The notes under the pieces: generated by a model
The model's database searches: none
What the model saw: only the letters and a program-made list of their open reading frames with translations
What the model was told of the DNA's origin: nothing
Assembly (NCBI RefSeq): GCF_000473895.1
Contig: NZ_ASSJ01000076.1
Span: forward strand, 155,871-219,870
DNA from: Rubidibacter lacunae KORDI 51-2
GTDB lineage: Bacteria; Cyanobacteriota; Cyanobacteriia; Cyanobacteriales; Rubidibacteraceae
Direction of reading: 5' to 3'
DNA length: 64,000 nucleotides
Shown here: positions 49,839 to 58,456 of the stretch, piece by piece
Position numbering within the stretch: the stretch's first letter is position 1
How the letters are laid out: each line of letters starts with the position of its first letter
Position numbers and translations under genes: made by a program

Positions 49839-50672
49839 TTAATCTAACGACTCCAGGGGAACCGATGCTGGAATCTGGGGCAGAAGAATGGACTCGACAG
49901 GCGGCTCGAATCCCAACCACTGACGTGCTAGGCATGTGAATTGCTGGGAAGAGCCGCTGACGCAGAAACGCGTCGCTTGTGGCGCTCCCGAACGCTTCAA
50001 GCCCAGTGCCTCCAACTCTCGCTCGGCAGCGGCGACGAGATAGCGGGCCGGATCGATACCGGTTACGGTCGGCGGGAGCAAGTTGCGGACTACCGACGCG
50101 ATTAGCGGATAGTGCGTGCAGCCGTAGACCAGCGTATCGATTTGCTGGCGGCGCAGTGGCGCTAAATAGCGCTCGGCAGCGGCAATGAGTTGCGGGTCGT
50201 GCAGGCGACCGCTTTCAATCAAAGGGACGAACTCCGGACAGGCTACCTCCCACACTTCCGCCAGTGGGTCGATTTCGGCGATCGCGCGGCGGTAAGCCCC
50301 GCTAGCGACCGTGGCGAGCGTCGCGATCGCACCGATACGCCGTCCGGTCGTCACGGCCGCGCGCGCGCCCGGCAAAATCAATCCCAATACCGGCAGGTCG
50401 GGAAATTCCGTCCGCACTAGGTCTTGCGCTAGTGCCGAGCTGGTATTGCAGGCCATCAGCACCATCTTGACGCCCTGCAGTTGCAGCCACGTCAGAATCT
50501 CGCGGACGTAAATGCAGATTTCATCCGGCGAACGCGTGCCGTATGGCAGCCGCGCCGTATCGCCAAAGTAGACTACCGATTCGCAGGGCAACTGTCGCGT
50601 CAGTTCGAGCCAAACGGTTAGCCCGCCGACGCCGCTGTCGAAAATCCCGATTGGAGCCGCAGAAAATTCCAA
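49839..50672 (-). CDS. murI: Glutamate racemase
   Basis: A 277-residue enzyme supplying D-glutamate for peptidoglycan. It appears to start with TTG at 50672 (MEFSAAPIGIFDSGVGGLTV), since no ATG lies near. The Asp-Ser motif IFDSGVGG, FGDTARLPYG, the first catalytic Cys in LMACNTSSA and the second in VYGCTHYPLI are all present. It lies 41 bases downstream of amiC on the same strand, an arrangement also known in other cyanobacteria, and both act on peptidoglycan. Confidence 0.95.
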   Translation of the reverse strand: MEFSAAPIGIFDSGVGGLTVWLELTRQLPCESVVYFGDTARLPYGTRSPDEICIYVREILTWLQLQGVKMVLMACNTSSALAQDLVRTEFPDLPVLGLILPGARAAVTTGRRIGAIATLATVASGAYRRAIAEIDPLAEVWEVACPEFVPLIESGRLHDPQLIAAAERYLAPLRRQQIDTLVYGCTHYPLIASVVRNLLPPTVTGIDPARYLVAAAERELEALGLKRSGAPQATRFCVSGSSQQFTCLARQWLGFEPPVESILLPQIPASVPLESLD

Positions 50673-50713
50673 ATCCAGTCGCGTTTGTTAAGCAGCGTAA
50701 ATTTCCTGCCAAT

Positions 50714-52828
50714 TTAGCGGTTTTGGCGGACGTAGCGCAAGACTCCCTCGGCAATTGCCTCGGCCATAGCGCGCCGGAAGTTCGAGTCGGCAAGGCGCGG
50801 AGCATCTTCGCGTCCGGTTACGAAACCGACCTCCACCAGTACGGCCGGCATGGACGAGTGTCGCAGCACGTGGAAATTAGCTTGCTTGACGCCGCGGTTG
50901 CGCATGTTGAAACGTTGCACCATGCTGGATTGAATCGCCTGAGCGAGACGACGGCCGGTGGAATAGTAGAAGGTTTCCAAGCCGTTGACGTCCGGACGGC
51001 TCATGCTAATGGCGTTAGCGTGGATGCTCACGAACAGGTTGGCACGCGCTCTGTTCGCCAGCTGCGATCGCCCACCCAGGCTGATGAAGCGATCGTCTTG
51101 ACGCGTCATGCGGATGCTAATCCCTTCGCTTTCGAGAATTCGACGAACGTGATGGGAGATTTCGATCACGATGTCTTTTTCGCGCAGGCCGCCGATCCCG
51201 ATCGCGCCGGGGTCTCTGCCGCCGTGACCGGGATCGATCACAACCAACATGCTGCCGCGAGGAATCGGTGCACCTGGTGAGACGCCGCGGGGATAAGAAC
51301 CCCCTGTTTGCCATGCAGCAGGGATGTTGATGTATCGCGCGGTGGCTTGCGGCTGTTGCGATCGCGGCGGCAGGGCAATGTCCCGCAGGCTGTTGATATT
51401 TAAGGCGATCAGGTTATTGGCGGGGGCTTGAGCCAACTGCAGGTTGACGCCTGGCCGCGCTTCGACTTGCACGATCGCGTTCTCGCCCTCTTGCTGGACC
51501 CGGACGCGTGCGATCGGTCCGGTGCTGCTGAGTTGCGGTCCTTGCAACTGTCGCGACAGCTGTGCTTGCGGGATGGTCAGCCGCAGGACGCCCGTGCGCG
51601 GATCCCAACTTTCGGTAGCGTCGATCGCGCGATCGGCTCGGACGCGGATTTGCCGATTGCTGTCCAGCTCGACGGACTGAATCGTCGCCAGTTGCGGTGC
51701 AGCAGCTTCGCGCACGTTGGCGGGTACCGGTGGCGTTGCAATACCTTGCACAGCAGCCATACCGCCCTTGGGCAATAGCACCAAACTACCCGAACTACTG
51801 GGAATCGCATTCCAATCCGGGGTATCGGGATCGACATGCAAGGTGATGCGACCGCCGCGATCGGTGGCGTCGAACTCGGCGTAGCTAATACCATAGCGCT
51901 CGACCGGCAGCCGCTGTGCCCGCAACTCCGGCGGCAAGGTGGCAGAGCGAAAGTCAATAGTAATCTGGCGATCGTCTCTGCTGCGGTCGACATCGATGTC
52001 CTCCACAGCACCGCCCACCAAGTTCAAGACCAGGCCGTTGCGCGTGACCGCGAAGGCGTTTGTGGGGTTGGGGGCATTCTCCGGCACCGTTGTCGCCTGA
52101 GAGCGCTCGGCCGGCACGGGAACCGGAGGGCGATTGCGCGGAATCAGCGGCGGCAGCGGCGTGCGGTCGGATGGTGACGGGGCAGTCGGGGTGGCAGCAA
52201 TAGGCGATGGGGCAACCGGGCGATTGCGCGGAATCGTTGGTGGCAGCGGCGTGCGGTCGGGCGGGGGAGCCGGGGCGGCAGCAACCGATGACTGGGTGAC
52301 GGGTCGATCGCTCGGGATCAACGGCGGTAGGGGCGTGCGGTCGACGACGGGCGTTAATGAAGCCGATCTTGTTTGACCGCCCACAGCTAGCGGAATCGGA
52401 ATATCGGAAGGCGCAGCCGTAAGGGTCTCGCGCTGCGGTTGCGGCAGACGCACCAACCACTGCGTGGAATTGGTCGGTTGAATGGAAATCTGCTGGGGGT
52501 CGAGGGTATAGCCCGGAGCGAGTTCGACGACCAAGCGGGCGGTTTGAACGTCGAACTGGCCGGCGCGTACCTCGCGGACTGCCCCGCCCACGGGCTGCGA
52601 CACTAACGGACCACCACTCAAGCGCGTTCCTGGCAAATCGACGACGACGCGCGTGGGGCCCTCCACGAGCTGCGCGCGCGGCCGCAGGCCCGCATCGGTG
52701 CGGAACACGAGCAAATTTTGCTCCGCCTCAAATCGCCAAAACACGAGCTGCCCCGCGCGCGCGGGTGCCGCTAACGTTACGACTGACGCCGCACCCAGCG
52801 ACCCCAACAGCAATGGGTGAACTTTCAC
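50714..52828 (-). CDS. amiC: N-acetylmuramoyl-L-alanine amidase with AMIN domains
   Basis: A 704-residue protein started with GTG at 52828, preferred because GAGGAG lies about 10 bases upstream and a signal peptide follows directly (LLLGSLGAASVVTLAAPARA). An AMIN domain (about 25-130) is followed by a Pro-rich linker with three RTPLPPxIPxxRP repeats, then two more AMIN-like segments (about 255-360 and 385-480). The C-terminal amidase_3 domain (about 525-704) has VVIDPGHGGRDPGAIG, the zinc Glu in VIEISHHV, SIHANAISM and VLVEVGFVTG. It cleaves cross-bridges during septum formation and cell-cell communication. murI follows. Confidence 0.93.
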   Translation of the reverse strand: MKVHPLLLGSLGAASVVTLAAPARAGQLVFWRFEAEQNLLVFRTDAGLRPRAQLVEGPTRVVVDLPGTRLSGGPLVSQPVGGAVREVRAGQFDVQTARLVVELAPGYTLDPQQISIQPTNSTQWLVRLPQPQRETLTAAPSDIPIPLAVGGQTRSASLTPVVDRTPLPPLIPSDRPVTQSSVAAAPAPPPDRTPLPPTIPRNRPVAPSPIAATPTAPSPSDRTPLPPLIPRNRPPVPVPAERSQATTVPENAPNPTNAFAVTRNGLVLNLVGGAVEDIDVDRSRDDRQITIDFRSATLPPELRAQRLPVERYGISYAEFDATDRGGRITLHVDPDTPDWNAIPSSSGSLVLLPKGGMAAVQGIATPPVPANVREAAAPQLATIQSVELDSNRQIRVRADRAIDATESWDPRTGVLRLTIPQAQLSRQLQGPQLSSTGPIARVRVQQEGENAIVQVEARPGVNLQLAQAPANNLIALNINSLRDIALPPRSQQPQATARYINIPAAWQTGGSYPRGVSPGAPIPRGSMLVVIDPGHGGRDPGAIGIGGLREKDIVIEISHHVRRILESEGISIRMTRQDDRFISLGGRSQLANRARANLFVSIHANAISMSRPDVNGLETFYYSTGRRLAQAIQSSMVQRFNMRNRGVKQANFHVLRHSSMPAVLVEVGFVTGREDAPRLADSNFRRAMAEAIAEGVLRYVRQNR
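52127..52341 (-). repeat. Proline-rich triple repeat inside amiC
   Basis: The linker encodes RTPLPPLIPSDRP, RTPLPPTIPRNRP and RTPLPPLIPRNRP spaced about 28-30 residues apart. The DNA copies are near-identical (GGCAGCGGCGTGCGGTCGG occurs at two of them), so the linker can grow or shrink by recombination. Confidence 0.8.
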
Positions 52829-53078
52829 AGTGTCTTGCTCCTCGTGCAGGACGGGCGTGCGGCTGCCGACGCGATCGCCCCAGGCAGTCAACCCCAATTG
52901 AACCGACCGTTGATGCGATCGCGCGGCCTGGTCCAAGCGGACGGCGATCGCGGCGGCGAAGTTTCCCGGCTGAGATTAGCACGAAGCTCACGGGGGGCGC
53001 GGGCGAATTCGCAAATCTTGTCGGTTTTAAAGCACGAATTGCCAATGCAATTCGTGAGTTCGGCGCCCGTCCCTCGCC

Positions 53079-54557
53079 TTAGCGCTGCTCGCCAGCAGCC
53101 TCCACGGCCTCGACCGTTTTCTCCTCGACGATAGCTCCGGACACGGCGTCTAAGGCTGGGCTCGGAGTCGGTTGCGGCTCGTCCTGGAAAACCACCCGCA
53201 GCAGCGGGGGTGCGAGGAACGTCGTCAGGATCACCATGACGATAATGGCAGCTTCGGTGGACTCGGTCAGCGCGCCGCTCGCCGACCCGACCCCGGCAAA
53301 CACCAAACCGACCTCGCCGCGGGGGATCATGCCGACGCCGATCGCTAACTTGTTGATGTCCGGTTTCCCGAAGATCGTGAAACCTGTCACTACTTTGCCC
53401 GCGATCGCCACAACAATCAAGAAAGCAGCGATAATTAGCCCCTCGCGATTGCTCGGTTCGAAGGGATTGAGCACGCCGAGATCGGTTTTGGCCCCCACGC
53501 ACACGAAAAATACAGGCGTGAGCAAGTCGGCGATCGGCTCAATTTTTTCCTGTAAGTCGTGACGCTTCTCGGTTTCTGCCAGTACCAAACCGGCGGCAAA
53601 GGCGCCAAGGATAGCTTCGAGTTGGATGATATTGGCGATGTAAGCCAGCGCAAAGGCAAAAATCAGCGACATCAGCAGCAACTGCCCGCGCGTATTCATC
53701 TCGTTGACGAGCTTGACGAACAGCGGACTGAGGAAGCGTCCGATCACGATCGCGCCGATCAAGAATGCTCCCGCACTGACCGCAAGGACGAGCACGTTGG
53801 CGATCTCCACCTCACCGGTTTTGACCAAACTAGCGACTACCGCCAGCACGACGATGCCGAGGACGTCGTCGAGGACGGCTGCCCCGATAATGATTTTGCC
53901 TTCCTGGGAGTTGAGCTGTCCGAGTTCCGACAGCACTTTTGCCGTGATGCCGATGCTCGTTGCCGTTAGTGCTGCGCCAGCAAAGATTGCCGGTACGGTC
54001 GGTACGCCGAAGACATAGACCAACCCTGCCGTTCCGGCGACAAACGGCGCAACCACCCCGACAACCGCCACCACCGCAGCTAGGGGGCCGACGCGGATGA
54101 GTTCTTTCAAATCGGATTCCAAACCGATTTCGAACAGCAGGATGATGACGCCCAGTTCGGACAGCAGGGATATGACCTCGCTCTCGCTGGTGAATACTGC
54201 TTGGGTTGTCTCTGGCGCGATGCCTGCCGTACTTTCGAGGAATTGCATCAGCAGCGAATCGGTGGCTTGCATGCCGCCTTCAGGGAAAACCAGCAGCTGC
54301 AGCGCCGACACCCCAACCAACACGCCCCCGACCAGTTCGCCGAGTACGGGTGGGAGGTTGATGCGCGAGCACAGTTCGCCACCGAGTTTGCTGGCAATAA
54401 AGATTGCCACCAAACTGAGGAGGACTCCCGCGACCACTAGGGATTCTTCGACGCCGCCTGTTTCTTTAGCGGCGACCTCGGCAGCAGCAACCAGCGGTAA
54501 ACGCATACCTGGGGGCATCCAGGCAACGAGTTCCGCAGTGAAAGGGGCAAAGCTCAT
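53079..54557 (-). CDS. CPA2-type cation:proton antiporter
   Basis: A 492-residue membrane protein with about 12-13 helices. The family core includes LPPVLGELVGGVLVGVSALQ, IILLFEIGLESDLKEL, ALTATSIGITAKVLSELGQL, AAVLDDVLGIVVLAVVA (the paired-acidic DD motif of the ion site), and FFVCVGAKTDLGVL. The C-terminal IGVGMIPRGEVGLVFAGVGS is typical of NapA/KefB-like antiporters. A short soluble acidic tail ends it. It exchanges Na+ or K+ for protons, important for salt and pH homeostasis. It stands upstream of amiC on the same strand, about 250 bases apart. Confidence 0.93.
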   Translation of the reverse strand: MSFAPFTAELVAWMPPGMRLPLVAAAEVAAKETGGVEESLVVAGVLLSLVAIFIASKLGGELCSRINLPPVLGELVGGVLVGVSALQLLVFPEGGMQATDSLLMQFLESTAGIAPETTQAVFTSESEVISLLSELGVIILLFEIGLESDLKELIRVGPLAAVVAVVGVVAPFVAGTAGLVYVFGVPTVPAIFAGAALTATSIGITAKVLSELGQLNSQEGKIIIGAAVLDDVLGIVVLAVVASLVKTGEVEIANVLVLAVSAGAFLIGAIVIGRFLSPLFVKLVNEMNTRGQLLLMSLIFAFALAYIANIIQLEAILGAFAAGLVLAETEKRHDLQEKIEPIADLLTPVFFVCVGAKTDLGVLNPFEPSNREGLIIAAFLIVVAIAGKVVTGFTIFGKPDINKLAIGVGMIPRGEVGLVFAGVGSASGALTESTEAAIIVMVILTTFLAPPLLRVVFQDEPQPTPSPALDAVSGAIVEEKTVEAVEAAGEQR

Positions 54558-55183
54558 TCCGTCTCAACCTCACAAACGTCGGCGTCAACCCACCTCGGTA
54601 GGGCTCGAGGTAGATCTTTAAGATTTGTTTTAACTTCATCCCATCCTAAGTGAAGGGGGTGGCCCTACGAGCGATCGCGTGCGTCGAATTGGAGAACGAG
54701 CTGGGCGATCGTCCCAGATGGTCGATCGGGCTACATCCGGGCATCGAGCCAACTTACGCGTCTCTGGGGACACCTGCTGTGCGTTAGACAACAACTGCAG
54801 TTGCTCCGATCCACTGCCCGAGGAGGATAGATCTCGAGTGCCGGCGTGTTTGTGAACCCCGAGGGTCCTCACCGGACGCAATCTCAAATTGCGCTCGGCA
54901 GCAGCTAGATGCCTTCGGAAAGCTCGCTCTAGAGCAAGCTCAGTACATTGCAAGAGATGCTCGTTAGCACGATTTCAGAACGCTTCATCTCCGCCGGGAC
55001 CCTCCCGAACGCTTTTGCGGACCGAGCACGCACGACCCTCGCATCAAATCTATGCAAAACCATTCGACCATTGATAAACATCTAACCATAGAGCGCTCCC
55101 CCCGACCATTTGGGTTCCAGGAGCATTCGTGATGGATTTGAAAAGAGAAACTGATAGATGCGTTCCGAGCTGGCGGGTGTTGC
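54558..55183. other. Intergenic region, nothing recognised
   Basis: About 625 bases between two minus-strand genes. It should hold the antiporter promoter. No gene, RNA or strong hairpin was identified. Confidence 0.4.
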
Positions 55184-55522
55184 TCAACCGGATGACGAGT
55201 CGTCGGCTTGCGGACGAGCGAAGCGAGATTGCAGCGATCGCCACCAGCCCGACTTGCCGATGCTGCTAGCCAGCATTGCCATGCCAGTAGCGAGCATGAA
55301 CAGGACGCCCAACCCATTGAGCAAAACGTAAACCGGTTCTAGGGTTTTCCCGAAGTACTCGCCTTCGTGGATGGTCATGAGGAAATGGACGCGATCGCGA
55401 CCGAGCCCGAACCAATCTTTGCTAATTCGGTAGCTGACACCGGTCAGAACCGTGACGAACAGCGGCAACATTACAATTGGGGCGACCTTACGGTGCAGTT
55501 GTCGGAACGTCATGCGGCTCAT
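55184..55522 (-). CDS. PepSY-domain-like two-helix membrane protein
   Basis: A 112-residue protein starting MSRMTFRQLHRKVAPIVMLP (alternative ATG at 55513). Two transmembrane helices (APIVMLPLFVTVLTGVSYRI and VLLNGLGVLFMLATGMAMLA) bracket a short loop (FLMTIHEGEYFGKTLEPVYV) typical of small PepSY-associated TM proteins in cyanobacteria. The C-terminal tail is Arg/Ser-rich. Its function is unknown. It is the last gene of a minus-strand set with the 530-residue protein and the glycosyltransferase. Confidence 0.82.
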   Translation of the reverse strand: MSRMTFRQLHRKVAPIVMLPLFVTVLTGVSYRISKDWFGLGRDRVHFLMTIHEGEYFGKTLEPVYVLLNGLGVLFMLATGMAMLASSIGKSGWWRSLQSRFARPQADDSSSG

Positions 55523-55577
55523 AAGTCATGCCAGGAACGACAGTTAGGGCAGGTGATGGGCGTAATTTTAGTGCCGT

Positions 55578-57170
55578 TCAGAGTTCGCGATCGCACCGCA
55601 GAGGCTCTGCCGGCGAGCAAGCGCGAGCGCATGTACTTAAATCCAACCACGGCTGTAGTTGTCCGCGCTGAAACGTTCGGCTCATGACAACGTAGATCGA
55701 GGTTTGATCGCAACCAATCCCGACGCGCTCGACGGCATTCCAAGACTGCGCGTGTAGGGTATCGCTGACGAGCAGGCGATCGTCTTGCCAGTGAAGGATA
55801 CGCTGAAATCGATAGGGCGCTTGCTTTTTTCCAACAATCAAAAGTTTCTGTAAAATCCGGCGAATGAGGTTGGGGAAGAAGCGACCGAACCCGAACATGG
55901 CGAGTCGTAGGATGATCAATTTCGCCGTCGTCATCTGCGTTTGTTTCGCCCAACCCAGGTGCCCGCGGATGCAAATTCGCTCCCCGTCAATCTCGACATC
56001 GTAGCGATCGACGAGATGTCCCACGGCGTTTTGGAGCTTGTTGCCCTGTCGCACGGCGAGCGAAAACTGGGTATCCGAGGCAATTAGCTTGCCATGACGG
56101 AATAGCTTAAAGGTGCCACCCTTGTTTAATGCCAAATACAGCTCGCTGTCGGCACGTCGATCGATCAGAATCTGCGCGTCCTGGAACCAAAGACGACCCC
56201 GCGATCGCGGGGCGGCTGGCGGTCGCTCGGCAACGAAATCGCGCCACGCCAATAGGTAGTTCCAAGCATGATGCCCGAGAATGCGATCGTCCCAATAACA
56301 GGGTCCGAGCCCGCGCTCTAACCCCAGCAAGAAGCCGCCATTCACGCGCAAAGCATCGGGATACCATTTTCCTACTAGCTCGAACCCGTGTGGAAAGAAG
56401 TTATAGGTATTGCGACTCGTATATTCGCCACCGTAAGAGCCGTCGGGATGTAAGAACTGACCGGCGAAATCAACCGCAGCGATCAACGATTCTTTGATGC
56501 GCTCGTCTGCGCGCTGCATGTAGATGCTTGCTAAACACGCGATCGTGAGCGTGTGATAACCGGGATCGCAACCTTCATATTCGGGGAACCATCCTTCCTC
56601 ACTTTGCCAGTCAAGAATGCGTTCTAATCGCCTGGATTTGGCACGGTCCCATTGCGAAGTTGATAACAGTTTGCCCAAACGTTCTAGACACAGCACGATC
56701 AGAGCTTGGTGGTTGGTTAAACGCCCGCTTTCGTCGTGATGGGCGAGCCACTCTGCTCGGCGCGCGAAGAACTCGAGCATGGCAGGGTTGTCGAGGTCTA
56801 AGAGCGCGTAACTTTCGATGCACGCAAGTAAGGAAAACGCTGCGGCGCCGCCTGCTCGCTCGAACGGAAAATAGTCGTCACACGAACCATCCTGGTGAGC
56901 GCTGCGGGCGGCGTAAAGAATTCCTGCATCTACCCAATCGCGGCAGGCAGGCTGTTGGTAATAGGGATTGTCCGGGCAATTCGTTGCGTAGGCAAGTGCC
57001 AAGCACCAGACGAATTCCTGGGACATGCCGCTGGGGAAGTCGAGGATCTTGTAGTGCCAAAAAGCGCGATCGCAACAGCCGTAGGTCGGGCTGTGCGGGT
57101 TACGATCCATGAGCGTCAGGATCTTGGGAATCTGCGCGATCGCGATCCGGGCAAAGAGATCTTTCTGCAT
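55578..57170 (-). CDS. Large conserved hypothetical protein, alpha/alpha-toroid-like, polysaccharide-associated context
   Basis: A 530-residue protein without a signal peptide. The first ~330 residues look like a helical (alpha/alpha) toroid of the kind in glycoside hydrolases and polysaccharide lyases: aromatic-rich blocks FWHYKILDFPSGMSQEFVWC, DGSCDDYFPFERAGGAAAFS, EEGWFPEYEGCDPGYHTLTI, FLHPDGSYGGEYTSRNTYNF and YWDDRILGHHAWNYLLAW. The rest is beta-rich (GTFKLFRHGKLIASDTQFSL, DVEIDGERICIRGHLG), as in heparinase-like lyases. I cannot assign a family or catalytic residues. It starts 12 bases after the glycosyltransferase stop, so a role in making or trimming a glycan is likely but inferred. 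Confidence 0.8.
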   Translation of the reverse strand: MQKDLFARIAIAQIPKILTLMDRNPHSPTYGCCDRAFWHYKILDFPSGMSQEFVWCLALAYATNCPDNPYYQQPACRDWVDAGILYAARSAHQDGSCDDYFPFERAGGAAAFSLLACIESYALLDLDNPAMLEFFARRAEWLAHHDESGRLTNHQALIVLCLERLGKLLSTSQWDRAKSRRLERILDWQSEEGWFPEYEGCDPGYHTLTIACLASIYMQRADERIKESLIAAVDFAGQFLHPDGSYGGEYTSRNTYNFFPHGFELVGKWYPDALRVNGGFLLGLERGLGPCYWDDRILGHHAWNYLLAWRDFVAERPPAAPRSRGRLWFQDAQILIDRRADSELYLALNKGGTFKLFRHGKLIASDTQFSLAVRQGNKLQNAVGHLVDRYDVEIDGERICIRGHLGWAKQTQMTTAKLIILRLAMFGFGRFFPNLIRRILQKLLIVGKKQAPYRFQRILHWQDDRLLVSDTLHAQSWNAVERVGIGCDQTSIYVVMSRTFQRGQLQPWLDLSTCARACSPAEPLRCDREL

Positions 57171-57182
57171 CGGGGCCTGTGA

Positions 57183-58184
57183 TTATCCGTGCGGTGCCAT
57201 CGGTTTGCCTTGTGGCGGGGGCTGGGGCGATCGTGTTTCTCGATCTTGGATCGCGTCTTGGCGTCGCATGCGCAATTGAATATCTTCCAACAAGCGACGA
57301 TTGGCTGCTAATAAGTCGGCAATCAAGCCAAACATCCACAACTGCACGCCGATCAGGATCAAGATCGCTGCCAAGATCAAACTCGGGACGCGCGTGCGCT
57401 CGCTACCGAAGGCAAAGAAAATGAGCCAGCGGATGCCGAGCAGAGACCCCAACCCAAACGGAATACTCCCCGAAAGTAGGAAAAACCGCAGCGGTTGGTA
57501 GAGCATAAAAATCCGCAGAATGGTCGTCGCCGAGCGCAAGACATATCGCGGCGTGCTTTTTACCAAACGCGACGGTCGCAAATCTGGATTCACCCGCACC
57601 GGCACCGAGGCGATCGCCATGCCTTTTTGTCCGGCCTGGATGATCGTTTCTAGAGTGTAGGTGTAGCTGTTGAACACATTGAGCTGCATGGCCGCTTCGC
57701 GGCTGAAGGCCCGGAAGCCGCTCGGAGCGTCGGGCACAGACGTATTGCTGGCAAGGCGGACGACCCAACTGCCGAGGTTTTGTAAGAGTTTTTTGGCGCG
57801 CGAGAAGTGGTGAATGTGCAGAATCGGCCGCGTGCCGATGACGATCTCTGCACGTCCGTCTAAAATCGGCTGAATCAGTTTGGGAATATCAGCAGCGCAA
57901 TATTGATTGTCGGCATCGGTGTTGACAATAATGTCCGCGCCCGCTTGCAGCGAAGAGCGGATTCCGGTCAGAAATGCCCTAGCCAGTCCTTGGTTGTGGG
58001 GGTGGCGGACGATGCGATCGACGCCGGCTGCTTGGGCGACTTCGAGGGTGCGATCGCGGCTGCCGTCATCGACGATCAACCACTCGACCGTGTCGACCCC
58101 CGGTACCTGGCGCGGCAAATCCGCCAAGGTCGTCCCGAGGGTTGCCTCCTCGTTGAAACACGGAATCTGAATGACGAGTTTGGT
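57183..58184 (-). CDS. Family 2 glycosyltransferase, polytopic (DPM1/GtrB-like)
   Basis: A 333-residue protein started with TTG at 58184, chosen because AGGAGAA lies 7 bases upstream and the product then begins MTKLVIQIPCFNEEATLGTT, the usual start of this family. GT-A motifs include EWLIVDDGSRDRTLEVAQAA, NTDADNQYCAADIPKL (DxD-like) and APSGFRAFSREAAMQL. Two C-terminal membrane helices (RFFLLSGSIPFGLGSLLGIR, SLILAAILILIGVQLWMFGL) and a coiled tail follow. It probably moves a sugar from a nucleotide donor to a lipid carrier or surface glycan. It leads an apparent three-gene minus-strand operon. Confidence 0.93.
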   Translation of the reverse strand, partial: TKLVIQIPCFNEEATLGTTLADLPRQVPGVDTVEWLIVDDGSRDRTLEVAQAAGVDRIVRHPHNQGLARAFLTGIRSSLQAGADIIVNTDADNQYCAADIPKLIQPILDGRAEIVIGTRPILHIHHFSRAKKLLQNLGSWVVRLASNTSVPDAPSGFRAFSREAAMQLNVFNSYTYTLETIIQAGQKGMAIASVPVRVNPDLRPSRLVKSTPRYVLRSATTILRIFMLYQPLRFFLLSGSIPFGLGSLLGIRWLIFFAFGSERTRVPSLILAAILILIGVQLWMFGLIADLLAANRRLLEDIQLRMRRQDAIQDRETRSPQPPPQGKPMAPHG

Positions 58185-58456
58185 CAAGGACGCTTCTCCT
58201 AACCACGACAACAGATATCGGTTTCGAGCGATTCAGAGCGCCTACCTGCCGACACTATCGTTCATTAAAGCATCCGCGTGCGTGTTCCTCCGCGCCGACC
58301 TGCACCCGACTGCTCCTACCCAACGCAAGCACCCTCTTTCAGTCGCCACAATACTTCAGCGCTAACCGCGACGCTGGTTTCTGTGCCGAATTCATTGATT
58401 CCCTCATCGAGCTTTTGCTGTTGTTTACTCGCGCTCATCCCCGAGCACGAAACAGC
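58185..58456. other. Intergenic region between the glycosyltransferase and the CBM2 protein
   Basis: About 270 bases, no gene recognised. It should contain the promoter of the glycosyltransferase operon and the 3' end of the CBM2 gene. Confidence 0.35.

Noticed and set aside
51428..52177. Open frames antisense to amiC
   Set aside because: They mirror the proline-rich repeats and lack start-site support.
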